A DNA stretch of 64,000 bases, taken from positions 62,001-126,000 of the forward strand of contig CAJKAR010000005.1 in assembly GCA_905197955.1 (NCBI GenBank), in the 5' to 3' direction. This document shows, piece by piece, positions 1-7,863 of the stretch (positions are counted from its first letter, which is position 1; every line of letters begins with the position of its first letter). This DNA comes from an uncultured Lentisphaeria bacterium (GTDB lineage: Bacteria; Verrucomicrobiota; Lentisphaeria; Victivallales; UBA1829). Made by a program: the position numbers and the translations under genes. The notes beneath the pieces are model-generated. The model was given only the letters and a program-made list of their open reading frames with translations, did no database searches and had not been told where the DNA came from.

Positions 1-56
1 CCGAATAAGGGAAGAATCGCCGACAGAAGAATCGAAACTGTAATAAAACGTATCAT
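1..56 (-). CDS. Signal-peptide protein, 5' fragment cut by window edge
   Basis: An ATG on the minus strand at 56-54 opens a frame that stays open to the window edge and reads MIRFITVSILLSAILPLFG, a typical Sec signal peptide (short basic start, hydrophobic core). A good ribosome binding site (GAAAGGATAG) lies 4 bases upstream. It follows the pseudopilin gene at 105-725 on the same strand by 48 bases, so it is probably the next gene of the glycan operon and is exported. Only 18 codons are visible and the product cannot be named. Confidence 0.6.
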   Translation of the reverse strand, partial: MIRFITVSILLSAILPLF

Positions 57-104
57 AAAACTATCCTTTCTTATGTAACTGAATTTTAGAATTGTTTTTT
101 TCCG

Positions 105-725
105 TTACAGGCCCTGCCGGAGATTGCCAAAATTGACATCGGTCAGCTTTTCCTGATCACAGATGATGGACGCAACATGACCGTCAAAATGGTAGACATT
201 GGAGCGCATGTTGTGGCGGAAGGAGATCCAGACCAGATATCCCACATTCGAAGGCCAGTTGTAACGGGGATCGGTGTTGTTCTCCACTAGAATCTGCGCT
301 TTGGAGGGCCGGCGGATGCGGGAGATCTTCTTGCAGACGTTTGCCGTGTCCCATTCACCGGAAAAGAAGGTGTTCAGTCCGTAGGAGTTGGAGGGATAAA
401 GGGGCCAGGACGGACAGGGAATCATGTATTCCCCGTTTTTATCTTTTTTTCTGGAAAGACGTGCCGCCACCTCGTGAACCCAGGTGAAATCCTTCCGGAC
501 CATGAGCGGCATGCAGTATTCCGTATCGTTCGCATAGAGCTGCAAAGCCGTTCCGATGTTTTTCATGTTGTTGACGCATTGGATGGCGAATGCCTTTTCC
601 CGCGCCTTGTTCAGCGCGGGAAGCAGAAGCGCTATCAGGATCGCCAGAATCGCAACTACGATCAGAAGTTCTATCAGGGAGAACACTCTTTTCTTATGGA
701 CAGGTTCTCTGAAAAGGCGATACAT
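105..725 (-). CDS. Pseudopilin-type protein (N-methylation motif, H-x9-DG)
   Basis: This 206-residue protein has a short basic leader followed by [20 protein letters not shown], the type IV pilin/pseudopilin hydrophobic helix with Glu at +5. Right after it comes [12 protein letters not shown], usual for the Lentisphaerae/Planctomycetes pseudopilin families. Near the C-terminus the motif [14 protein letters not shown] fits H-x9-DG. The residue before the expected cleavage Phe is Val, not the usual Gly. It should be an inner-membrane or periplasmic type II secretion-like subunit, or a surface fibre component. AAGGAG lies 9 bases before the ATG. It sits downstream of a secreted glycosidase on the same strand, so a role in handling or exporting that enzyme or its substrate is possible but inferred. 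The partner or substrate is unknown. Confidence 0.85.
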   Translation of the reverse strand: MYRLFREPVHKKRVFSLIELLIVVAILAILIALLLPALNKAREKAFAIQCVNNMKNIGTALQLYANDTEYCMPLMVRKDFTWVHEVAARLSRKKDKNGEYMIPCPSWPLYPSNSYGLNTFFSGEWDTANVCKKISRIRRPSKAQILVENNTDPRYNWPSNVGYLVWISFRHNMRSNVYHFDGHVASIICDQEKLTDVNFGNLRQGL

Positions 726-855
726 GGATCAATTCTCCTTATTTTAATGATCAATGAGAAGCGCATATCTGTTCGAACTTGTTGTATACATGTAATATTT
801 TTTGAGCAAACTGCAACTAATCACACCTCCATTCTGTGTGGGATTTGATATTATT

Positions 856-3800
856 TCATTCGGTCAGGTAGAGAGACCCGTAGCGGACGGGATCCTTGCT
901 CTCGACGATTCCCTGGAAGAGACAGAGGGCTTTCCGGGAACCGGAGTCCAGATCGTTGACTGCCGCGGCGAACCCGAAACGGCTTCCGGTACGCGGCGCT
1001 TCCTGCAGTCCGACCGCCTTCCAGGGGAAGAACACTTTGTAAGTCGTGACATTCCCTTTTCGGGTGACGGAGGCTTTTACATTTTCCACCATACCCGGTT
1101 TTAGCACAGGATCGTAGGCATAGTGACAGTAGGTTTGAACACCGCTGCCGGTGAGTCCCACTGTAAATTCAAAACAGCGATGCCCTTTGAATCCGAATCC
1201 CTGATTGTTTGCGTCCCACTCTTTGGATGCGTCCACATCGAATGCAAGCTGGAGGGAGTCTCCCAGCCACATCCGTTCCTGCTGATAAGGCTGGGCAAAT
1301 TCGTCGTCGGTGATTTCCGCGAAGACGTGAATGCCGTTCCGATCGCGTGCGATTCTCAGTTCGGGACGGCAATCGGTTGCCTTCAGCAGAGACTTCTTTT
1401 CTTTGGGAGAGGTCCACTCGGATGCGGGAAGCGGAAGTACGGCACGGATTCCCTGTTTCGGCAGCATCGGCATGGAGTAGAAGGTCTGGCTGACGGTCTT
1501 TTCCGTCCGGAACTCCTCGCCCGGTTTTCCGGGATTCCGCACGGAGCAGACGAGGCTTCCGGAGAGCTTCCGGAGTTTTCCCAGATCCAGAACAAGTTCA
1601 TTTGTTCCTTTTTTCAGCTGAATTTTCTTCGTGATTCCCGCACAGGAGAGGGTTCCTGTCTTTTCCGTGTCGAATCGGGATTCCAGCCGGATGCGGAGCC
1701 GGGGATTCGCCTTTCCGGTCCAGATGGGGACGGCTTCGACGATATTTACCGCGTTTTCTACTTGAACCGGAAGAATTTGGAGTTTGCCGTTGTTCCGCAG
1801 GATCAGGGAATAGGCTCCCGGTTTCGCATGGTAGGGCAGATGGATTTTCCCCTGCTCGCGACGGAATTGCCGGGGGAGGAAAACCGGTGTTCCCGAAAGA
1901 GCCAGTTCCGATCCCGAAACCAGATTCACGCACGGTTGTTCTTTTGCGTCGTAGAGAGCGGAGGAGTCGGAGAAAAGATAGAGAGGGGATTCTGAAACCG
2001 TGATCCAGCCGTCGGCGGAGAGTTTTTTCTTCTCGCCCAGATAGTCTTCCGCGGATGTGAACGGAAACGGCAGGGAGATTTTTTCTTTTCCGGTGGCGTG
2101 CCAGAGAAGCTGAACATAATCGCGGTCCCGCTTCCCTGTGACGAGGAAAATTTCCGGAGTCAGAGAAATGAGACGGGTGCAGCCGATGACTCCGGTCAGA
2201 TTCCTTGTGAGAGTCATGTATGCCGCAACAGAAGGTTTGGGCGCCAGATGGTCATTTTCTCTGCGGAGAATGGAAAATCCGCTTTCTCCGCGGTTTCTTG
2301 TGTTGTAGAAGTCGCAGAAATAGATGACGCTGTCGATCCGTTCGGAGGAGAGCAGTGCCATGGATCTGGTCAGATAGCGAGCCTGTGTGACTTCATCCAC
2401 GGGAGTCTGCCAGGTTCCTTCCCATGTGGTCCATCCGAATTCGGTGTAATGCAGGGGCATGTCCCGTTTTCCGATTTTTTTCAGATAGTCGAAAAAGGTT
2501 TTCTGGGCGGACCAGAACTCATCCTCGGGACGGGTCCCGTCCACATAGCAGTGCATGACGATGCCATCCATGGAGTCAAAGAGTCCGTATTGCCCCATCT
2601 GTTTCATGAAATCCATTTCGATGCGGCTGCATGCCGGTCCCATGACTTTGGTATCGGGATGAATCTTCCGGACTGCCTCTGCGAAGATCCGATGAACTTC
2701 CGCCAGTTCCTGCGGAGTTCCGTACCAGCGGTAGTTCGGTTCGTTGACCACGCAGAGATATTTACCGTTCATATCGGGATGAGCCTTGGCCCATGCCTCC
2801 ACGGCTTTACGGTAAAGATTCCAGTTTTCCGGCGGATAAAATCCTTTTTTGTTCCGGTCTTCCTGTTTGACAAGTGATTTCGGAACCGGCATGTTGTCGC
2901 CGCCTGCATAGATGGGAATCCGGGTCTTGTCGAAGGAATGAAAGGAGTTGTTTTTTTTCGGAGGCAGCAGATTTCCCTTTGCATCGACTTTGCAGTTGTC
3001 CATGGCAAAGAAGCGCCAGTCCCAGCGGGCTCCGAGTTTCCGGGCGAAGTCAAAGGTGCCGTTTACGACCATCAGGCCGTATCGGGAACGGAGAAGAAGG
3101 GAACGGTCGATGCTTTTTCCCAGTACTGCCACGGCGAATTCCGTTGAGATCCGTTTCCCATTTGGATAGCGAGCTTCCACAAGACCGATGTAATAGCCTC
3201 GCCCGGATATTGTTTTCCGGGTATTGTCTGAGATGGTTTCCGAGGAGAGTTCTTTCCTGTTTGCGTTCAGGAGGCGGAGCGTCGTGTGCGGTTTTTTCTC
3301 CGGGAAGGCAACTTGAATGTTCAAAGTTCCTTCATCGGCAAAGAAGACATGGCGCAGAGTGTTGGAATTGATTCTGATCTCGCCGCCGGTGATCCGATGG
3401 TTTTCCTGTTCGATCAGATCCACTTTCAGATTGCGCATTTCCAGAACAGCTTTCGGGACGAAGAACGACCATTCCAGTGCGAGTGTTTTCGGAAGGGTGT
3501 TGCCGAAATCGACGAGAATGTCAATTTCCTTCCAGTTTCTGCTGTCGTTGAAGAGGTAGCAGTTGCGATCCCCGGTCACGCGGATGACGGGAGAGAGTGT
3601 TCCCATGCGTTTGCCGTTTCGGTCGAACTGTACAAAATTGAGTCCGATGCCCTGACCCTTGTATTGTTCTGTCCGATAGGAACAGCGGAGACGCATTCGG
3701 TAGGGTCTGGAAAAAGAGCCGGAAGGATTGATGGAAAACTGGGGGGAAAGAACCGATTTTTCTGTTCCGGTCTGGACGACCAGATTTCCATTGCGGATGA

Positions 3801-3930
3801 CCAGTTGCGGCTTAGACGGCGTGTTCTTTGCTGTCGGGATATACCAGCTGCGGGCGGTTTCCGAGGCGGTGAGTCCTCCATGCAACAGAAGCAGCATACA
3901 GAGAAGAGAGTAAAAAATCGAAAGTTTCAT
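856..3930 (-). CDS. Secreted clan GH-A glycoside hydrolase with C-terminal CBM9-like domain
   Basis: The start at 3930 is chosen because it begins a clear signal peptide (MKLSIFYSLLCMLLLLHGG) and has AGGAG 8-9 bases upstream; longer in-frame starts run into the neighbouring gene. The mature protein has a beta-rich N-terminal region (about residues 25-270), a TIM-barrel catalytic region (about 280-610) and a beta-rich C-terminus. The acid/base Glu is expected in VVNEPN (about E397) and the nucleophile in YTEFGW (about E497), the two-carboxylate pattern of clan GH-A (GH5/GH39-like). The last 130 residues, with ITDDEF and WLGDSLQLAFD, resemble CBM9/sugar-binding beta-sandwich domains. At 1024 residues it is a large multidomain enzyme. 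The substrate cannot be read from sequence. It lies between two pseudopilin genes. Confidence 0.75.
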   Translation of the reverse strand: MKLSIFYSLLCMLLLLHGGLTASETARSWYIPTAKNTPSKPQLVIRNGNLVVQTGTEKSVLSPQFSINPSGSFSRPYRMRLRCSYRTEQYKGQGIGLNFVQFDRNGKRMGTLSPVIRVTGDRNCYLFNDSRNWKEIDILVDFGNTLPKTLALEWSFFVPKAVLEMRNLKVDLIEQENHRITGGEIRINSNTLRHVFFADEGTLNIQVAFPEKKPHTTLRLLNANRKELSSETISDNTRKTISGRGYYIGLVEARYPNGKRISTEFAVAVLGKSIDRSLLLRSRYGLMVVNGTFDFARKLGARWDWRFFAMDNCKVDAKGNLLPPKKNNSFHSFDKTRIPIYAGGDNMPVPKSLVKQEDRNKKGFYPPENWNLYRKAVEAWAKAHPDMNGKYLCVVNEPNYRWYGTPQELAEVHRIFAEAVRKIHPDTKVMGPACSRIEMDFMKQMGQYGLFDSMDGIVMHCYVDGTRPEDEFWSAQKTFFDYLKKIGKRDMPLHYTEFGWTTWEGTWQTPVDEVTQARYLTRSMALLSSERIDSVIYFCDFYNTRNRGESGFSILRRENDHLAPKPSVAAYMTLTRNLTGVIGCTRLISLTPEIFLVTGKRDRDYVQLLWHATGKEKISLPFPFTSAEDYLGEKKKLSADGWITVSESPLYLFSDSSALYDAKEQPCVNLVSGSELALSGTPVFLPRQFRREQGKIHLPYHAKPGAYSLILRNNGKLQILPVQVENAVNIVEAVPIWTGKANPRLRIRLESRFDTEKTGTLSCAGITKKIQLKKGTNELVLDLGKLRKLSGSLVCSVRNPGKPGEEFRTEKTVSQTFYSMPMLPKQGIRAVLPLPASEWTSPKEKKSLLKATDCRPELRIARDRNGIHVFAEITDDEFAQPYQQERMWLGDSLQLAFDVDASKEWDANNQGFGFKGHRCFEFTVGLTGSGVQTYCHYAYDPVLKPGMVENVKASVTRKGNVTTYKVFFPWKAVGLQEAPRTGSRFGFAAAVNDLDSGSRKALCLFQGIVESKDPVRYGSLYLTE

Positions 3931-3952
3931 CAAAAAGTTTCTCCTGAGAATC

Positions 3953-4588
3953 TTATAAAAAATTATATTTGTTTTGATTTGCCTGAATATACGCTTTGGA
4001 AACAGAACCGGCATGACCGTCTCCGTAAAGGAGGTTGAATGATCCCAGATGCGGTGGCGTGAGCGGAGCAATATACCAGTAATGAATGGAATATTCGGAA
4101 CAGAGTATGTCGGAGGACTTCATTTTCGGGAGAAGGACGCTTGAGGCTTCCGAGGTTCCTGTCCCGCGGAGCTGCCAGCTGGAGCCGATGTTGCTTTTCA
4201 GGGAATTCATCGTATTCCTGTTCCAGTCCATTTTGATGTCTTCCGCATATTTGCCGCTGGAAAAGTGTTTGTGGGATTCGCAGTAGAAGTACTGCGGAGT
4301 TGGCAGATATTTGTTCTGATAATGCAGAGCGAGTGTTTTCCAGTGAGTTCGCCGGAGATTGTTCTGCATATCGGTTTCATCGGTGTAGTTCGGCCAGATC
4401 ATCTGGTTGAAATCCTCCGCATAGAGGACACAGCTCTGTCCGATTGTTTTCTGATTGGAGAGACAGCGGACCTGCCGTCCTTTTTCCCGCGCCTTGTTCA
4501 GCGCGGGAAGCAGGAGCGAGACAAGGATAGAGATCACGGCGATGACAACCAGGAGCTCTATCAGCGAAAAAGAGAGTTTTTCCTTCAT
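3953..4588 (-). CDS. Pseudopilin-type protein (N-methylation motif, H-x9-DG)
   Basis: This 211-residue pseudopilin starts [37 protein letters not shown] when read in pieces: basic leader, FSLIELL with Glu+5, membrane helix, then the [11 protein letters not shown] signature. The C-terminal [13 protein letters not shown] is a perfect H-x9-DG motif. Ser precedes the predicted cleavage Phe. AAAGGAA lies about 10 bases before the ATG at 4588; a longer reading would overlap the GH5-like gene upstream and lacks this leader. The stop lies 22 bases before the secreted GH-A gene, so the two are probably co-transcribed. Its helix-end codons form the same 22-base hairpin as in the 105-725 gene. The role is presumably type II secretion-like, and its specific partner is unknown. 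Confidence 0.85.
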   Translation of the reverse strand: MKEKLSFSLIELLVVIAVISILVSLLLPALNKAREKGRQVRCLSNQKTIGQSCVLYAEDFNQMIWPNYTDETDMQNNLRRTHWKTLALHYQNKYLPTPQYFYCESHKHFSSGKYAEDIKMDWNRNTMNSLKSNIGSSWQLRGTGTSEASSVLLPKMKSSDILCSEYSIHYWYIAPLTPPHLGSFNLLYGDGHAGSVSKAYIQANQNKYNFL

Positions 4589-4623
4589 TTGAAATGCTGT
4601 TCCTTTTTTGAAAGTCTTCTGTG

Positions 4624-6423
4624 TCAGCGGCATTGTTCCGACTTTTGCACGCTGGGGGTTTTGTTTACCGTTAGCCTGTATCTTCCGGGAAAGATGCGGA
4701 TGGTTCCGCCATCCACTCGGATCGTTTCCCCGTCGATTCTCCAGCAATTCTGAATGGGATGGAGAGTGAACGAGAAATCCACCATCCGATCCATCGTCCG
4801 TGAGACCGGCGGTTCCTTCAGGCAGTTCACATATCGGTTCGCCATGGAACGGTAGGTGCGTCCGCGGGTCGGATCCATCAGAAACTTGTGGTCGGGGAAG
4901 AGTTCCAGTTCCCATTCCGTATCCGAGAGTTTCCGGAGAACGTAGCAGCCGCTGCCGGAGGATTCCGCATAGCGGGATTTGCCGCGTCCGAGGATTTTGT
5001 TCAGCGCGGACGGATTGTCAAGGACTTCGTCGCAGTTCCCGGAATGGATGAAGCACTCGGGCGAACGGAAGATGACGAGATCGTTCTCTCTGCGGATTTT
5101 GAAATTTTTTCCGTTCCATTCTTCGGGGCCGCATTCCACGGCGCACTCTTTTTCGTTGGAGCGGAAGATCTCTCCTGCGGCGGCGAATGCGGCGGCACGG
5201 GCGGGGGTATGTTCCATATTCAGAAAATGCACGAGCCAGCCCGGATTCCAGGGGGCGATTCCCGACGGCGTATAGGTGAAATAGGACGCCATCTGGATTC
5301 CGGTCTGCGCATACATGGCGGCGATGGCGGCAAGAGGATAGCCGGTAGTGGAACCGGTTGCGTCGAATTCGTAGGAGATGCGGGCAAGACGGGACTGCGG
5401 CGCCTTTTTGAACCGGTCGAACCAGCGGGTGGCCAGTTCCAGATGGTTGGCGCTGTCGGTGTTGACCGCATCGAAGAGTCCCGAGGCATTCAGGTAGGTT
5501 CCGATGGTGGCTGCTTCGATCGGCGCTTTTTCGAAGACGGGTCTCAAATCCTCGTCCGGCAGTCCGGAATAACTGATGAATTGGGCGCGAATGACATTAT
5601 CCCCAAAGGAATCCGTGATGATCGGCCAGAGAGATTCGAAATAGTGATTCAGGATATGGGCGCGGAATTTGGAGAAGCAACGGTCGAAATCGGGTTCTTC
5701 CGGATGCGCTCCGCGGAACTCCTCCCAGAGACGGACCAGTTTTTTCCGTTCCGCTCCCCGGGAATAGGTGGCGGCGGACATCCATTCCGGGGTCAGTTCC
5801 AGATCCTTTTCCAGCTGCCACTTTTCAGGATAGCGAGGTTCGTTGAACAGTTCGAATACGATGATGTTGGAATACTCGTTCATGCGTTTTCCACTGACAG
5901 TGCTTTTCCGTGAGAAGAGTCCGCGCAGATAACGGGCCTGACAGTCGATGGCATCCTGGTCCCAGAGCATTGCGTCGCAGGAGAAAAAGTTGGTGAACCC
6001 GAATGCTTCCTGGGCACCGATGTGCCAGTAGGCATAAAGTTCCTCCTGCCGGATCTGATTGGCGACCGTGTTCCACCAGACGGTCGGCGAGAGCATCAGA
6101 TAGATCCCTTTTTTCGAACACTCTTCGATCAGATAATCCAGAATTTCGAGATTTTCGTTTTCAACGATGTTTCCCAGTCGATCTGTGATTTCCCGTTCAT
6201 AGAGATGCATCCGGATCAGGTCGATGCCGAGAATTTGAAAATGGCGGAGATCCTCGTCGATGATTTTTCTGTGATCGAGTCCGAGTTCTTTGATGTTGAA
6301 GAAATTATGGTTGAACGGCACATAGTAGTTGACTCCCCAGAGTTTGACCGTTCGATTTTCGGCATCGTAAATGATTCCCTCTTTGACATGAAAGGGGGGA
6401 CGGTATCGCCATACTGTCTGCAT
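4624..6423 (-). CDS. Cytoplasmic GH5-like (clan GH-A) glycoside hydrolase
   Basis: The protein has 599 residues and no signal peptide, so it probably acts in the cytoplasm on imported oligosaccharides. The N-terminus ([11 protein letters not shown], then [18 protein letters not shown]) is the beta1/beta2 region of GH5-type TIM barrels. VFELFNEP supplies the acid/base Glu (about E195) and [10 protein letters not shown] the likely nucleophile (about E352). A beta-sandwich of about 150 residues follows the barrel. Mannosidase or glucosidase activity is plausible, but the subfamily is not resolvable here. It is the first gene of the leftward cluster, with AAAGGAT upstream of the ATG and its own promoter at 6471-6499, divergent from the regulator at 6711. 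Confidence 0.7.
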   Translation of the reverse strand: MQTVWRYRPPFHVKEGIIYDAENRTVKLWGVNYYVPFNHNFFNIKELGLDHRKIIDEDLRHFQILGIDLIRMHLYEREITDRLGNIVENENLEILDYLIEECSKKGIYLMLSPTVWWNTVANQIRQEELYAYWHIGAQEAFGFTNFFSCDAMLWDQDAIDCQARYLRGLFSRKSTVSGKRMNEYSNIIVFELFNEPRYPEKWQLEKDLELTPEWMSAATYSRGAERKKLVRLWEEFRGAHPEEPDFDRCFSKFRAHILNHYFESLWPIITDSFGDNVIRAQFISYSGLPDEDLRPVFEKAPIEAATIGTYLNASGLFDAVNTDSANHLELATRWFDRFKKAPQSRLARISYEFDATGSTTGYPLAAIAAMYAQTGIQMASYFTYTPSGIAPWNPGWLVHFLNMEHTPARAAAFAAAGEIFRSNEKECAVECGPEEWNGKNFKIRRENDLVIFRSPECFIHSGNCDEVLDNPSALNKILGRGKSRYAESSGSGCYVLRKLSDTEWELELFPDHKFLMDPTRGRTYRSMANRYVNCLKEPPVSRTMDRMVDFSFTLHPIQNCWRIDGETIRVDGGTIRIFPGRYRLTVNKTPSVQKSEQCR

Positions 6424-6470
6424 TGTCCTCTATCCTTTTTGACGAAAATTCTTTTTAGTTGTTGTTTTTA

Positions 6471-6499
6471 ATTATACACTATTGTACCCTTAAAGACAA
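6471..6499 (-). promoter_or_regulatory. Sigma-70 promoter of the leftward glycan cluster
   Basis: On the minus strand TTGTCT (6499-6494), a 17-base spacer and TATAAT (6476-6471) form a near-consensus promoter for the GH5-like gene. The spacer begins TTAAGGGTACA, nearly the same as the spacer of the divergent regulator promoter, so it is a likely operator. Confidence 0.7.
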
Positions 6500-6648
6500 G
6501 AGGTCTTTTTTATAAAAAATGTAAAAAAACACTTTTTTGACTGTTTAAAATCTGAAAATATGCTCGAAAATTTGTTTTTTAAGGGACCGTATACATCCTT
6601 TATTGATGCAAAAACTTATTTTTAATGGAACATTTTTTATTAATGAAC

Positions 6649-6676
6649 TTGAATTTAAGGGGACATGTTGTATACT
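6649..6676 (+). promoter_or_regulatory. Sigma-70 promoter of the GntR/LacI-hybrid regulator
   Basis: TTGAAT (6649-6654), a 16-base spacer and TATACT (6671-6676) precede the regulator. The spacer begins TTAAGGGGACA, matching the element in the divergent promoter at 6471-6499. A third related copy (TTAAGGGACCGTATAC) lies at about 6580-6595. Autoregulation by the 6711 regulator is inferred. Confidence 0.65.
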
Positions 6677-6710
6677 ATCTGGAAAAGATACGGAAGGATG
6701 CTGATACCCC

Positions 6711-7787
6711 ATGAGACCGCCAGTCAAACGGATGGAAATCGCCGGAATTCTGAGGAGGGAGATCTGTTTCGGGCAGTATGCGAACTGCAATCGCCTGCCC
6801 GTGGAGCCCGAATTGGCGCTTCGTCTCGGCGTTACGAGAAAGACGTTGCGCAGCGCGCTGGATCTGCTGGAAAAGGAGGGGATTGTGGACCGTATTCCGG
6901 GAAAAGGGACGTTTCCTGTCCGGCGGAATGCGGAGGAGAATCGGAATATCTTTCTTCTGCTTCCCTGTTCCGATTATTTTCTGAAATCGGATTATCAGAC
7001 ACGGACGATTATTCGGGAAATTCTCAGCGGCTGTCTTCAGGAGGCGTGTCTCCGAAAGGCGCATGTTATTACACTTCCCCTGACCACGGATAATAAAATT
7101 GAGAATTTTGACCAGACAATTCTGGATCGTCTTCCGGACGGCAGCCGGATTGTATTCTACAGCAACTGGTATGCTCCGATTTTTCCGTTGTTTCTCCGTC
7201 GGAGATTCCGAATCGCTCATATTCATCATCTGACCTATCAGCATTCGGAATTGAAGCGTTATGTCGATCAGTGGATCTCCTGCAAGGCGGATGTCGCGTC
7301 GGGGGTTCGGAAGCTGGTTGCACGGTTTGCGGAACAGGGATGTCGGCGGATTGCTCTGGCGACCAGTTTTCTGGAAAATGAATTCAATCCATCGAAATCC
7401 GGTTATCTGCAAGGGGTTGGAGAGCTTGCGCAGGAGAGTTCTCCGCTGATGTGCGACATCGGGGGGATCGGGGAGGCTCCGATGCTGTTTGTCGAGCGTC
7501 TGCGTCGTTTTTATGAGGAGACCCGGTTCGATGCCCTGATCTTCGGGCTTCATGATTCGCTGGTGCTGAACTTTGCGCAGTCTTTGAACCGGAATCTCGG
7601 TCTGCCGGAAAACGTCGCGATTGCCACACTGTTTCCTTATGATTACAATAATAAGTTTATGTCTCCGGTCCCCTGCATGAGTTTTCAGTATGAGTCCATT
7701 GGGGTATTTGCTGTGCAGAGTTTGTTCCAGGAACAGTACACACCGCAGGAGATTGTGTTTTCCCCCCGGATTGGACTTCCCGAGTGA
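6711..7787 (+). CDS. GntR-type DNA-binding / LacI-type effector-domain transcriptional regulator
   Basis: This 358-residue regulator has an N-terminal winged helix (residues 6-70): REICFGQYANCNRLPVEPEL, then VTRKTLRSALDLLEKEGIVDRIPGKGTF, a clear GntR signature ending in the wing. The rest (about 75-358) looks like a periplasmic-binding-protein fold of the LacI/GalR effector type, with INxxLA-like helices and a C-terminal MSFQYESIGVFAVQSL segment that corresponds to the usual 'vrqp...lG..a...L' region. This is the AraR-like architecture used for sugar sensing. The start has AAGGA 12 bases upstream. It is divergent from the GH5-like gene, whose promoter shares a motif with its own, so it probably controls the leftward cluster and itself in response to a sugar that cannot be identified. 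Confidence 0.8.
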   Translation: MRPPVKRMEIAGILRREICFGQYANCNRLPVEPELALRLGVTRKTLRSALDLLEKEGIVDRIPGKGTFPVRRNAEENRNIFLLLPCSDYFLKSDYQTRTIIREILSGCLQEACLRKAHVITLPLTTDNKIENFDQTILDRLPDGSRIVFYSNWYAPIFPLFLRRRFRIAHIHHLTYQHSELKRYVDQWISCKADVASGVRKLVARFAEQGCRRIALATSFLENEFNPSKSGYLQGVGELAQESSPLMCDIGGIGEAPMLFVERLRRFYEETRFDALIFGLHDSLVLNFAQSLNRNLGLPENVAIATLFPYDYNNKFMSPVPCMSFQYESIGVFAVQSLFQEQYTPQEIVFSPRIGLPE

Positions 7788-7821
7788 GGAACGGTTCGCC
7801 CTGAGAGGAAGGGGAGGAGAT

Positions 7822-7848
7822 GGGATTTCCGTTTCAAACGGAAATCCC
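7822..7848. terminator. Perfect 13-bp hairpin between convergent genes
   Basis: GGGATTTCCGTTT (7822-7834) and its exact complement (7836-7848) form a 13-bp stem between the ends of the rightward regulator and the leftward GH95-like gene. Its place suggests a bidirectional terminator, but neither side has a clear T tract, so it could instead protect mRNA 3' ends. Confidence 0.5.
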
Positions 7849-7863
7849 GTTGGAGAAGTTCCT

